64,000 bases of DNA, from contig NC_081415.1 of assembly GCF_030272615.1 (NCBI RefSeq), positions 261,762,425-261,826,424 of the forward strand, written 5' to 3'. Positions within the stretch are counted from its first letter, which is position 1. Every line of letters starts with the position of its first letter. Source of the stretch: Cryptomeria japonica (Eukaryota; Streptophyta; Pinopsida; Cupressales; Cupressaceae). The translations under genes and the position numbers were made by a program. The notes beneath the pieces are model-generated. The model had not been told where the DNA came from. It ran no database searches and saw only the letters and a program-made list of their open reading frames with translations. Shown here one piece after another: positions 22,948-34,384 of this stretch.

Positions 22948-23943
22948 ATGTATAAGAGGGATGCACTGAAGCTGAACAAGTCAAGTTTCTCTACATGGCA
23001 GAAAAGGATGAAACTAAACTTATTAGGAGTTGGAGAATATGTTGTATATTATCTGGAGAATGATTTCATTACACCGAGCACCTATCCATTGATAATGGAA
23101 GAGATAAAGGCAAAGAAAGAACATATCCAAGCAATGATTGAAATAACATCTGCATTGACCGACTCAAAGTTTAATGATCTAGAAGGCTACAATGATGCAA
23201 AGGCAATGTGGGATAAGCTCATATCTATGTATGGTGGTGATGAACATGTTCAAAGAGCAAAAGTGGATAGTCTAAGAGGACAACTTGAATCTATGAGGAT
23301 GAATGAAGGTGAGAACATAACCCAGTACAGTACAAGGTTAAAAGAGATTATCAATCAAATCAAAGGAGCAGGTGGAGCTATTGAAGAAAAGGATATAACA
23401 AGTAAGTTTTTAAGAACCCTTTTACCAGCTTATGCAATCCGAGTCTCTACAATCAATGAATTGAGGTATGTACCCAATATGCCAGTTTCTTTAGATGCTA
23501 CTATTGGTAAGCTACATGCTTTTGAGTTAAGTAATTTTGATAATAGTGGGTCATCGGTAAATAAAGTTAAATCTACTTTCAGTTCTTTTCATCTTGATGA
23601 ATCTGATGATTACAATGATAGAATGAGTAAGTACACTGAAGGAGATCACAGTGGAGCAAGTGAGAGATTTCGCAAGAATATGGAAAAAGTACACAAGTTG
23701 TATGAGGAAATCAGGAAACAAGAAGAGTTTGAAGCATTATTAGCCAGAAGGTTATCGAGAGGCAAAGGTAAGTATAAAGGAAAAGTACCTTTGAAATGTT
23801 TCAATTGTGATAAGATATGACATATGGCTTCTAACTGTCCTGATAGAGAATCTAGTGAAAAGAGAGATTACTGAGATGACAGACAGAAAGATAATCATTA
23901 TAGAGGACATCGAGATTTTAGAAAAGAGATAAGAAGACGTGAC
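22948..23943 (+). pseudogene. Copia-1 gag (capsid/nucleocapsid), broken
   Basis: Gag forms the cytoplasmic virus-like particle that holds the RNA. An open frame of 290 codons from the ATG at 22948 shows a UBN2/Retrotran_gag_2-type capsid: WQKRMKLNL near residue 20, AMWDKLISMYGG near 85-100, then LRTLLPAY near 155. A basic segment leads to the nucleocapsid knuckle CFNCDKI, where a TGA at 23818-23820 replaces the expected Gly codon; the knuckle continues after it as HMASNC, giving CX2CX4HX4C. Further stops follow near 23871 and 23943. The start is the first ATG after the PBS and fits the family. Confidence 0.9.
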
Positions 23944-24008
23944 TAATAGCTAATGAGGAATCTAATGATGATAAATCAAATGAAACTAATATAAAGGAAG
24001 TTGTTTAT

Positions 24009-24620
24009 GTGGCTATCAAAGATGGATCAAATGAAGAAAGGTATAAAGAAAAAACCCTACTATCTCATATAAGTAAAAATGATTCTTGGATCATAGATAG
24101 TGGATGTTCACATCACATGACAGGTGATAAACACAAGTTTGTTATATTAGAAGACTATGATGGAGGGTATGTAAGATTTGGTAATGATGCACCATGTCCG
24201 GTAAGAGGTAAAGGATCTATAACACTTCTTGACAATGCAAAATGCAGTGATGTTTATTGGGTTGAAGGTTTGAAATACAATTTGTTAACTGTAGCATAGC
24301 TAAACAACACAGGTTACCGAATAGAATTTCAGAATGGAATTGTCAAAGTTCATGACAAGCATGGAAAGTTAGCTGCTACCGGGACACAAACAAAAGGTAA
24401 CACATTTCATCTTGACTCAACTCGGAATACGTGTCTATATGCAAAGATAGATGATACCTGGTTATGGCATAAAAGGTTTTGTCATGTAAATTTTGATAAT
24501 CTAATCAAAATAAGTAAGAAGCACCGAGTAAGAGGTCTACCGAGTCTTCAAAAACCTGAGAATGCTATGTGTCGAGGATGCCAGATGGGTAAAATGACAA
24601 GATCAAGCTTTGCAAGTAAG
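24009..24620 (+). pseudogene. Copia-1 protease and integrase zinc-binding domain, broken
   Basis: The aspartic protease that cleaves the polyprotein is recognised by WIIDSGCSHHMTGD near 24090-24130 (catalytic DSG) and the downstream GLKYNLLTVA. A TAG at 24297-24299, probably from a Gln codon, ends the frame. The same frame resumes into the GAG-pre-integrase domain with the HHCC zinc site: WHKRFCH near 24470 and CRGCQ near 24570. It leads without a gap into the integrase core. Confidence 0.9.
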
Positions 24621-25436
24621 TCCTACACTTCTAAGGGAATTTTAGATCTTGTGCATACTGATCTTTGTGGTCCTATGGAAGTTCAGAGTTATTATGGTGA
24701 TAAATATTTCATATTATTTGTGGATGATTACTCAAGGATGATGTCAGTAATGTTTTTAAAAGAAAAATCATAAGCTTTTCAAATGTTTAAATGGTACAAG
24801 GCAAGAGTTGAAAATGAAACAAGAAGACAACTGGAATGTCTTAGATGAGATAGAGGAGGTGAGTTCACATCTGATGAGTTTAACTTATACTGCAATGATC
24901 ATGGTATTAAAAGACAAGTCTCTGCATTGAGAACTCCACAACAAAATGGAATTGCTGACAGAAGAAACAGATCTATTGTGGATTGTGCCAGAACCCTGAT
25001 GATTGAAAAGAAAGTGTCACAAACATTTTGGGGAGAAGCAATAAGCATAACAGTTTACACCCTGAACCGAGTACAACTGAAGAAAGGAACTCTGAAGACA
25101 CCATATGAAATCTGGTATGACAAGAAACCTAATGTAAGTTATTTTAAAATCTTTGGAAGTAGATGTTATGTTCACAAAGATGATAGAAATGGCAAGTTTG
25201 ATCAGAAAAGTGAAGAAGGAACATTTCTAGGCTATTCTTCTAGAAGCAAAGCATTTAAATGTCTGATCAAATCATCTAACAAAATAGTAGAAAGTGCAAA
25301 TGTGAAAATTGATGTATTTTCAGAAAGAAATAATGAAGGAAACTCCAAAGAACCAGAAGATTATGAAGAATTTGTCTATGTTCAACCGAGAAGTCCTACC
25401 GAGCAGACTGCTGAAGAAAATGAAGAGAATATCTAG
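24621..25436 (+). pseudogene. Copia-1 integrase core, broken
   Basis: Integrase inserts the DNA copy into the host chromosome. The three catalytic acidic positions are visible: D in VHTDLCGP (near 24655), D in DRGGEF after the stop near 24846-24848, and E expected in the NGIAERRNR motif, which reads NGIADRRNR here (near 24950), a Glu to Asp change at the third position. Stops at 24771-24773 and near 24846 break the frame. The copia GKGY-like region is seen as YEIWYDKKPNVSYFKIFG (near 25105). A TAG ends this frame at 25434-25436. Confidence 0.9.
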
Positions 25437-26340
25437 TTACCGAGTGATGAAGAAGATCATACAGAGCCTACCAAGTCTGTATTAGCCAAGTATGTCAGAA
25501 GACATCATGCATCAAGTCAGATTATAGGAGATAAGGATGATCTAGTGATGACAAGGAACAAACTAAGACAAAACACATGTTTGATATCTGAATTTGAACC
25601 AAGGATAGTGAAAGAGGCATTTAACAGTGAAGATTGGATAAATGCTACGACATAAGAGATTGATCAAATCAGGAAGAATGACACATGGACACTAGTCCCA
25701 AGACCGAAGGACAAAAATGTAATCAGTACAAAGTGGATTTTCAGAAACAAGTTGAATGAAAAAGGTGAGGTCATTCAAAATAAAGCAAGACTAGTTTGCA
25801 AAGGTTATGCTCAAGAAAAAGGAAATGATTATGGTGAGACTTTTGCACCTGTGGCAAGACTTGAAGGAGTAAGAACATTGTTGGCATATTCTGCTTACAA
25901 GAATTTCAAGATATATCAAATGGATGTCAAATCTGCATTTCTAAATGGTATATTAAAAGAAGAAGTTTTTATTGAACAACCTGAAGGATTTGTTGAAGAC
26001 AAGAATAAAGATCGGGTATGTAAATTGAACAAAGCTTTATATGGTTTGAAACAAGCACCTAGAGCATGGTATGAGAGATTGCACTCTTATTTGATCAAAA
26101 TTGGTTTTATAAGAACAAGTGAAAACAATAATATGTACATGAAGAATGATGAAGACAATGGAATACTGATCTCAACCATATTTGTTGATGACATTATATT
26201 TCTTTGAAATGACTCTCTATGCAAGAACTTTGGAAATGAAATGAGAAAAGAATTTGAGATGTCACTAATCGGTGAGATAAAGTATTTTATAGGTCTACAG
26301 ATACTACAAATGAAAAATGGGATTTTCATCACCTAATCCA
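25437..26340 (+). pseudogene. Copia-1 reverse transcriptase, broken
   Basis: RT copies element RNA into DNA in the particle. Motifs in order: [14 protein letters not shown] (near 25687), [11 protein letters not shown] (near 25783), [12 protein letters not shown] with a catalytic Asp (near 25915), [16 protein letters not shown] (near 26025) and the active site FVDDIIF (near 26180), intact here. A TGA follows at about 26205; downstream GEIKYFIGLQI and a TAA near 26335 (probably from Gln) are seen. A stop near 25652 lies upstream of the core. Confidence 0.92.
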
Positions 26341-27132
26341 AGTACATAAAGGAAATCTTGAAGAAATTTGGAATGGAGGATTCAAAACCAATAAGTACTC
26401 CTATGACTACCAACTATAAATTATCAAAGAATGATGAATCTGGATTTGTTGATGAGACACTCTACCGATATATGATTGGAAAACTGCAATATGTTGTTCA
26501 CAGCAGACCAGATATAACACATGCAGTAGGTCTAGTTGCAAGATTTTTTGCAGATCCCAAGGAAACACACATGACAGCAATCAAGAAAATTTTTAGATAC
26601 TTGAAAGGCACTGAAGATTATGGCTTAGTATATCAAAAAGGAAATGATTTTGATTTAAAAGTTTATACTGATGCTAATTGGGCAGGCAACATTGATGACA
26701 GGAAAAGCACAAGTGGAGGAGCTTTCTTTTTAGGAGAAAGACTAGTGAGTTGGCATAGCAAGAAACAAGGATGTGTTTCACAGTCAATAATAGAAGCTGA
26801 ATAGGTTGTTACAGCATTGAATTGCACTAATATAGCATGGATCAAACAACTGTTGGAAGGCATAAATGAACAAGTTACCGAGCCAGTAACTATATTCTGT
26901 GACAATACTAGTGCCATTAACATTTCAAAGAATCTTGTTATGCACTTTAAGACAGCGCATCTTTATCAAATATCATTATCTTAGAGAAGAAGTTCAAGAG
27001 AAGAAAGTGGTGTTGGAGTATGTTAGCACAAAGGAACAAATAGCAGATATCTTCACCAAGCCACTGCCAAGGGACACTTTTGAGTATCTCAGAAGCAAGT
27101 TAGGGGTCCTATCCCTATCTTCCATTCACTGA
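26341..27132 (+). pseudogene. Copia-1 RT thumb and RNase H, broken
   Basis: RNase H removes the RNA strand during reverse transcription. The connection has KPISTPMTTNYKL and YRYMIGKLQYVVHSRPDITHAVG. RNase H follows with YTDANWAG (catalytic Asp, near 26667), the expected Glu next to a TAG at about 26802-26804, and FCDNTSAINISKN (near 26895). A frameshift near 26950 moves the last part into another frame, which ends with the conserved copia C-terminus IADIFTKPLPRDTFEYLRSK (near 27040-27100). Confidence 0.92.
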
Positions 27133-27506
27133 CCGAGTTCGGTGAAAGCATCAATTCGATGACTCTATAGAATATCTTTCAGGAGTTGATGCTTATTTAC
27201 ACACTTTAGGAGTTTTTCTAAAGGTGTACAGGAAATAATAATAGGAAACAAGAATTGAAGATAAAATGCTCTGACCGAGACTGAGTTGACACATATCAGT
27301 AAGGAATTCACTTCTCAGTGAAAGAAATTATGTTTTAGTTCTTTACTTTTTGGCATTGTTGTCAAAGGGGGAGAAGACTGAAGAAAGGAGGAGAAGACTA
27401 ATGTATGGGGGAGAATTCTGATGACAAGAGGAGAGCATTTCAACATTTTACATCAATCTAAATCCAAATCAATTAGGTCAAATCAATTGGTTTTACCATC
27501 AATGCC
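27133..27506 (+). mobile_element. Copia-1 3' untranslated interior
   Basis: A non-coding stretch between the pol stop and the PPT. It contains GGGGGAGAAG runs near 27367 and 27407 that resemble weak extra purine tracts, and two ACCGAG hexamers (27132 and 27274). Confidence 0.8.
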
Positions 27507-27517
27507 AAAGGGGGAGA
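27507..27517 (+). other. Copia-1 polypurine tract
   Basis: AAAGGGGGAGA lies one base before the 3' LTR. The same tract occurs in Copia-2 (42589-42599). Confidence 0.9.
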
Positions 27518-27518
27518 T

Positions 27519-29066
27519 TGTTGGCATTATAACAGACAAAGGGAGATTGTTGGCATTATAACAGACAAAGGGAGATTGTTGGCATTTCAATTACAATGAG
27601 AGATTGTTGGCATTTCAATAAGGATATTGAGAAGGTTGTTGATGATTATGGATATAAATGATTAAGGATATTTATTGTCTTAACATTATTATTTTGTCAT
27701 TGATGTCAAGAAATTGATTTTCTAATTCAGTATGATGTTGCCATATCTTAAGAAGTATGTTTTGATGAGTATAAAGAAGTCGGTAAAAGACACAAAAAGA
27801 ATATTATGAATAAGGGGAGAAATAAGTTATTCAATGGGCAACTATTACCGAGTTAGACAATGATGAGATCATGATATTTTTAGATTGTTTTGATATCTTA
27901 CATATGTTGTTGTTTGTAAGGATAATACTAAACTATGTTACCAAGCAAGGAACCTAGTCGGTAAACCCTAAGATTATTGCTATCGGTTAATGAAGGCGGA
28001 ATGTCTACCGAGTGAAGTTTAGCATTCACCGAATTGCAACCGAGTAATAACAGAATGCTTTAAATGATTGAATGTATTATTTAATGAAGGGAGCTGATGA
28101 GCTGGAGTTGATTAAATGATTAGTAAGTCGTGCATGAAGATTGTTAAAGAATCTATGGCAAAGGAAGATCGGCAAGAAGATCTACAGCTCAGATTGAACT
28201 GCAATACCCTAGCACAAGTTCCAAGAAATGTATGCAAGTTCCAAGGTGGGGTAAAACATTTTTCAGATCGAAGGATACATTGAACCTAGTCAATATTGAA
28301 GATTTGATGGCTATTATTGATCATGGGAAATGTGATCAAGGAGATTATGTAGTTGGCAAATTGTTTATAAATAAGGAACTATTGATAAACAATGTATGCG
28401 GGCAATTGTAAGCACAAGGATGCTACACAATATTTACTAAGCACAGAAGCTTGAAGACCTATTTTGAAAATAGAGTATAGAGCCCAGCAGAGGGACAAGA
28501 TAAGTCCTATGACTAGATTGTATTGAGAAAATAAGAATCTGCTTTAGCATTTTAGATGTGAAGTTGCAGATAGATTTTTATTACTGTTATTTTGTAAAGT
28601 GATAGAAAATATCTTAACCGAGTGGACTTAACAGTCTTATTTGTAAATCCTTTAGCAAGGTGACATTCTGATTGAGTGTTTGAAATCCTTTAACAAGGTC
28701 ACTTCTAACAAGGTGAAGATCCTAATAGATCTAAGGGAAATCCCTTAACCGGGTCACATCTAGCAATGTGTTTTGTAATCTTTAACAAGATTTTCTTTTA
28801 ACCGAGCATACTCTAGAAGAGTATATTTCTTAGTGGGTCCGAAATCCCATAGTGGTTTTTCCCTATTTGGGTTTCCACGTTAAATCTGGTGTTATATGTT
28901 TTGTGATCTTATCTGTTTATGAGTTTGCATGCTTTACAGTTTTTCTGATAAGGTTGCCGAGGTTGAATTTGTTGTTCATATGCAAGATTAAGTTTGTATG
29001 ATTCACCCCCCTCTCTCATCTTATTAGCTTGGCATCTGTACTAAATATTTAGTATCAGAACTATTA
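27519..29066 (+). repeat. Copia-1 3' LTR
   Basis: 1,548 bp, ending AACTATTA (terminal CA mutated to TA). Its start is an array of TGTTGGCATT units at 27519, 27548, 27577 and 27605, each preceded by a PPT-like run. It lacks the solo D LTR present in the 5' LTR. The middle carries repeated AAATCCCTTAACCGGGT-like motifs, shared with the Copia-2 LTR. Confidence 0.93.
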
Positions 29067-29713
29067 GATACAATGACCACATAGGTCTCCAAATAATAAT
29101 AATCTCCAAACATGAGATAAGCATGAGGCACGATCCACAAAAACACCTACGAAGCCAATCCTCGCATGAAGGTATGAACAAGAACATCCAATGGGAAGTG
29201 GCACTACCACCCGACCATTTAATTCCCCAAAATGGAATCACCCCACTATGCTAGGAGATAGCTGAGGACCCTCAAGCAAGCAAATGCATGACATGGTTGA
29301 CAAAACAATACGAGTCCATGACAATACAAAGAGACTCCACAATAATCTAGGTGACTCAACATCACAATTATACAAATGACTCAATATCACAAAACACAAG
29401 TGAACTAACATCACACACACTAGTGAACCTAAAGAGAGAGTGTCATCCCATAGCTTGATGGTTACCTCGGTAGGCCCTCATAGGTCCTGGCTCTCTGTCC
29501 TGGTAACCTCTTTCGAACCTTCGGCTCCAACTAAGTCTCATGTGGACCCTTCCAACCTTTTGTGAAGACAAGGTGGCCGGTTTGACATTCCAAGCCTTCT
29601 CACTATATTATGAGCCTCAATACAAGCACTCACCTATGTGTGAGGTACAATATCTTTATTAATGTTAGAACTACCCACCTAATCAATTAATTAGATTATC
29701 ACTTGTTATCTTA

Positions 29714-29763
29714 CTCTCGAGGGGCACCCTTCTAACCACTCTGGGCGCAACCCTTGCTCAAAA
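29714..29763 (-). promoter_or_regulatory. Conserved LTR hairpin (A4 copy)
   Basis: On the minus (sense) strand TTTTGAG pairs with CTCGAGA, using G-U pairs where the other copies have G-C or A-U. The loop again contains GCGCCC. Confidence 0.55.
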
Positions 29764-30419
29764 TTCACTCTCTCAAAGGACACTAAACAAACAAGGTCAC
29801 TCCCCAAGGACCCTATGGTGAAGCAGACAACCATTACACCACTTTCAAAAACAAGTGGTCAAACAAGAACATATTGACTCTTGGCTAACCATAAGGGGAA
29901 GACACTACATGGTTACAACAATGAAGCCAACATATATCACTTGGTTAAAGGTACCAAATACGCCACCATAGGACGACTGAACCACAAACCAAAAATAACA
30001 CAATATACACTTACAAGGATAGCTAATTCACAAGTCTGCACTCAGACAATCTTTGAAAAAATCAGCATCATAAGCACTTGCAACATCATTGATTGAAAAT
30101 TAAATAAAACACTCCTTCATGACATTCACACCTCATTCAATTTCCAAATCAATATTCCATCAACGGTCAAATTCACATCAAATACTCATCCGAATAAAAA
30201 CAAGAATTTCCAACAAGCATTTAATTCATTTTTAGAATATATCCAAATTAACCAATTTGAATTCCTAATTCATGCCTTGATTTCCATAGATAAATTTATT
30301 AAAGCACATAATAAAAATCACATGAAAAATCATCATTTCATTTAACACTAAATCCACTTTAAAATATATTTCATTATATAAAAATTAACTTCATTGCATA
30401 AACCAATTTGTACCGGTAA

Positions 30420-30750
30420 GGGTACAAGGTTACACGAGGGTCGAGACCAACCCACAGAAGTGTTGTTGCCTAGGTCGCAGGCGCTACCTGTCAGTAGTAC
30501 TACTGCCAACTAGTACTAGGCCTACTGATTGATAGCGTTGTTGTCGACCGGTAGCAAATGCTACCGTCCAGTAGCAGTCTATCGACCAGTAGTGCTGCTA
30601 CCACTGGTAGCAGCCGCTACCGACCGGTAGACTGCTACCGTGTAGCAGTTTTGTCGACCAGTCGCATAGCAGTACTGTCGACTAGTAGTATTGCTACCTA
30701 TGGGCAGCAGACACTATCGACCCACGTGGTGGGACTAGCCTGCCACGAGG
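30420..30750. repeat. GGTAGCAG/CTGCTACC dyad island of A4
   Basis: GC-rich stretch with many inverted GGTAG and CTACC units and TCGACC or CGACCGGTAG, followed by CCCACGTGG (G-box core). It is the counterpart of the A1 island at 340-560, in reversed orientation as expected for A4. Confidence 0.7.
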
Positions 30751-31953
30751 TAAGGTAAAGTCCCAATTAATAAAAATTCTTACTCCTTAAGCATTTAAAA
30801 ACCAAAAAACCACAAAATCATTTAACACAAGAAACGATTCATTTCCAAGTTATTTCACGGGCACACACACATAGTGCCAAATCCAAAATTCAAAGGGATA
30901 TTTACCAGCAAGGTAAATGATGAAATAAACACACTGGAAGCAATAGCTAACCAACTCTTGGCAAGTTAGATACTAGGATGCTCCTAGCAAACCCAATCTA
31001 ATTCATTATTTTCCAAAAAGAAGAGATAAAACAAGAAATTGATTTTCAAGAACACAACATACAGCAAATAGAGAAATGAACCATTTCTTTCCTAAATGCA
31101 ACTATATGATAAGAGCTTCACAAAATCAACAATATCAGGCATTCTTTCTTCCATTCCAATCATTCCACAAGAATCTATAGGAAGAATTTGTATAATTTCA
31201 ACACATAGGAAGCAAACTGAAACAAATTCAAATTAAATTTCAAAACAAGAAGAGATCCTCCAACCTTGGAGCAATAGCAAGAAAAGAGATGAAGCAAGCA
31301 AATTCTTACTGTCAATTGGTAGTACTGCTACTTGCGGGCAACAGACACTACCGACCCACGTGGTGGGACTAGCCCGCCACGAGGTAAGGTAAAGTCCCAA
31401 TTAATAAAAATTCTTACTCCTTAAGCATTTAAAAACCAAAAAACCACAAAATCATTTAACACAAGAAATGATTCATTTCCAGGTTATTTCACGGGCACAC
31501 ACACACAGTGCCAAATCCAAAATTCAAAGGGATATTTATCAGCAAGGTAAATGCTAAAATAAACACACTGGAAGCAATAGCTAACCAATTCTTGGCAAGT
31601 TAGATACTAGGATGCTCCTGGCAAACCCAATCTAATTCATTCTTTTCCAAAAAGAAGAGATAAAACAAGAAATTAATTTTCAAGAACACAACATACAACA
31701 AATAGAGAAATGAACCATTTCTTTCCTAAATGCAACCATATGATAAGAGTTTCACAAAATCAACAATATCAGGTATTCTTTCTTCCATTCCAATCATTCC
31801 ACGAGAATATATAGGAATAATTTGCATAATTTCAACACATAGGAAGCAAACTGAAACAAATTCAAATTAAATTTCAAAACAAGAAGAGATCCTCCAACCT
31901 TGAAGCAATAGCAAGCAAAGAGATGAAGAATTTCCTATCTTGCAAACTAGGAC
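30684..31953. repeat. 634-bp tandem duplication inside A4
   Basis: The sequence from about 30684 recurs from about 31318 at an offset of 634 bp; for example CCCACGTGGTGGGACTAGCC begins at 30721 and, with minor changes, at 31355. The copies differ at scattered sites and the last 20 or so bases of the first unit are not shared. It includes part of the dyad island and its flank. Confidence 0.85.
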
Positions 31954-33105
31954 GAATTTCCAGCTCCTCCAAGAAGTTTTCCAGAATTTCTCTCCAAAAA
32001 TTCTCCTCTTCTCCTTCCCGTGAATTCTTAGGAATAGATGGAAAAATATGTTTAACCTAAAATTTCTAGGTTTAAAGTTTCCCAACCAATCAGATTTAAA
32101 TATTTAAAAAGTAAAAACAATCAGATTTTCTCTTTTTCCAAAAACAATTTTTTTCCAACAATTAAAATGAAAAAGTTAAAATGGAAAGGTAAAAAGAAAA
32201 GATTTTATTTTTTTTTCTATTTTCCAAAATACTTTCTTTCAACACAAGCATTTATCATTTAAAGGGCTAGGCAATATTTATTTCCTTCCACAAAATATAT
32301 TAATGCAACTTTACACAATGAAATAAGCCATTTAACCATTTAATCTAGCAAATCATTAATTAAATTAAATCAATAATCATTGAGCATAATAACTAACTAA
32401 TTACGCCAACATAAGATAGCATCATCCATTTAATTAAATAACCATTAAATAAACGAAAGCACACAAAACAAAGGATGGTCAAATGACGACTCACAAATGA
32501 CCAAACCAAGGCACTATGACTTGCATACCAGCCAGACGGGAAAGACAACTGACTGACAACACTCACACAAGTGTAACTATGTTTCAAGTTAGGGTACAAC
32601 AACTATCTCCTCCACTCCCATCGGACATATAAGGCATGCTCAGAGCTGTGAAACCAAGTGGAGTTGATACCCTGTACCTACCCGGTACTAGTACCTGCAA
32701 TGTCCTACACCAAAAGAATCCATACGTGCATATAGACAAATATTCATATATATATACAGACACGACACACACACCGATGAAGGAGAATCGTGATGTTCCC
32801 TGTCTCACTGGAGTACGTGAAGGAAAATCATCCCCTCGCATCCCAATACACTTGCAAACATGCAACATATAAAAAATGCATCACAATATAAGATAAAAGT
32901 GTCAGTCCATGATAATGATCCATAAAATAGCATTAAACATAAGCACTGAGATACTGCATAAAAACATACACCATACATCCAGATAAAGCATGAAATAACA
33001 TCGCATATAATCTGAATCAATATACAATAATGTTCCACTGAATAGTCACTGAAGTAAATCAAAACATACAAAAAGAGGTTGATCAAGGAGGGGTACTACA
33101 CGAGT

Positions 33106-34114
33106 AAACCACCTTGGATCGATAATCTAAAAAGATTAATTTTAAAATGAATTTACATTCGCTTAGTAAAACTTAGAAAGCCCCATTAGGGTTTGTAGGT
33201 TGCGTGTGATGTTTGGAATTTATTTATCTTGATGGATTATGGCAAATGATAATGGGTTAAGGGTGATGTGTTTAATAGGAAATAGGACCTAGTTTTTTAG
33301 GCCACAAGCATGAGGCCACCTTGATCCTTCTTGCTATCGAGCTACCATTGTGGGTAGAAACCACAAAGAAACTGTCTAGGACATTGACCCTAGAAAGGGT
33401 TGCATACCCACCAAAAAAATTACATTAAACGATAGTTAGAAATGAGAACTACGTACTTTATGCCTTATTCCCATGTCGAAATGAGTATGTAGGCAGTCTA
33501 GGGGGGGAGTTGTCCATTGTACTTAAACATTTGGGGATGGGGATTAGGATTTGGTTATGGGTGAGTAATTGGTTCTCTAAGCTCCTTGGTCTTTTAATCA
33601 AATGGTGCACATACTAATTGAAAGGTTAAAATTAATTCAATGCATACTTAGAAGGAATCATGTATGGATTCTCTTGACTTCCCGAGGCTTTAGGCCGAAT
33701 TCCGAGGCAGAAATCAATCTTGTTTATGTAATTATTTTTATATTCCTAAGGACGGTGACCTTGGTGCACTCCTAGTAGGGGAGGGTAGTCTTTAGAGAGT
33801 GGCTCAGGTCCCAAATGGTCCCAATGAGTCTAAAGTCTCTGGCCATAGCATATCCTATTCTTAAGAATAAACACCTACCCCGTTTGGGTAGATGCCTATC
33901 CCAGATTGGATAGATGAAACCTCTTGTCTCATATGGACATATTCCTAACTCATATGGTTAGATTCCTATCCCAATTGGATGGATTTCTATCCCGATTGGA
34001 TAGATGTATCTGAGTATGTGAATGAATCAAACACAATGAAGAATAAGAAATCAATAATTATATATCTAAAAAAAAAGTTGAGATTTTTTGGATTAAATTA
34101 AGTGGGTTATTACT
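33106..34114 (+). mobile_element. Family C LTR, third part (3' end)
   Basis: After A4 and its TSD the family C LTR continues and closes with GTGGGTTATTACT at 34114, the counterpart of the family B sense end GGGTTATTACA. The stretch 33640-34020 aligns with the reverse complement of 840-1250 in family B, including GACTTCCCGAGGCTTTAGGC and AGGACGGTGACCTTGG blocks. Confidence 0.75.
33872..34012. repeat. Minisatellite of CTATCCCGATTGGATAGAT-type units
   Basis: Short imperfect units similar to those at 841-1010 but reversed, as expected from the opposite orientations of family B and C here. Confidence 0.7.
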
Positions 34115-34287
34115 TTATATGTATGTATTATATACATACATATACATATGTATATATACATATATATGTACATATATGTATGTATTATATACATACATAT
34201 ACATATGTATATATACATATATATGTACATATATGTATGTATATGTACATATATATACATACATATATATATGTATATGTACATATA

Positions 34288-34366
<79 letters not shown>

Positions 34367-34384
34367 GTGTGTGTGTGTGTGTGT
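34115..34384. repeat. Compound TA/TACA/TG microsatellite with a 62-bp duplicated block
   Basis: 270 bp of alternating purine-pyrimidine sequence: mixed TATG and TACA units, a (TA)n core near 34292-34334, (CATA)n at 34336-34363 and (TG)n at 34366-34383. A block of about 62 bp around 34124-34185 is repeated directly at about 34186-34247. All frames here are Tyr/Ile/His repeats and are not genes. Confidence 0.95.

Larger units (their letters stand above)
20965..29066 (+). mobile_element. Copia-1: complete but decayed Ty1/copia element, TSD GATAC
   Basis: Ends are TGTTGGCATT and AACTATTA, with GATAC on both sides (20960-20964 and 29067-29071). LTRs are 20965-22882 (including a 368-bp later insertion) and 27519-29066. 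Inside lie a tRNA-Met PBS, gag with a CCHC knuckle, protease, integrase, RT, RNase H and a PPT, in the copia order with integrase before RT. Many stops and at least one frameshift make it inactive. The LTRs differ at scattered sites, so it is older than the LARD element. It lies inside solo LTR A4. Confidence 0.95.
29067..33100 (-). mobile_element. Family A solo LTR, copy A4, second part
   Basis: This resumes A4 after Copia-1. The first five bases are the second GATAC. It includes the conserved family block (29430-29770), the hairpin, a GGTAG-rich island, a 634-bp tandem duplication and the reversed family start GGGGTACTACA ending at 33100. The sense strand therefore begins TGTAGTACCCC at 33100, as in the LARD LTR. 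No coding capacity is recognised. Confidence 0.8.

Noticed and set aside
28801-28830. Microhomology deletion (AGTATAT) in the Copia-1 3' LTR
   Set aside because: The segment missing from the 3' LTR aligns end to end with element D LTRs and is flanked by GTATA, so it is an insertion in the 5' LTR. The apparent microhomology is the TSD.
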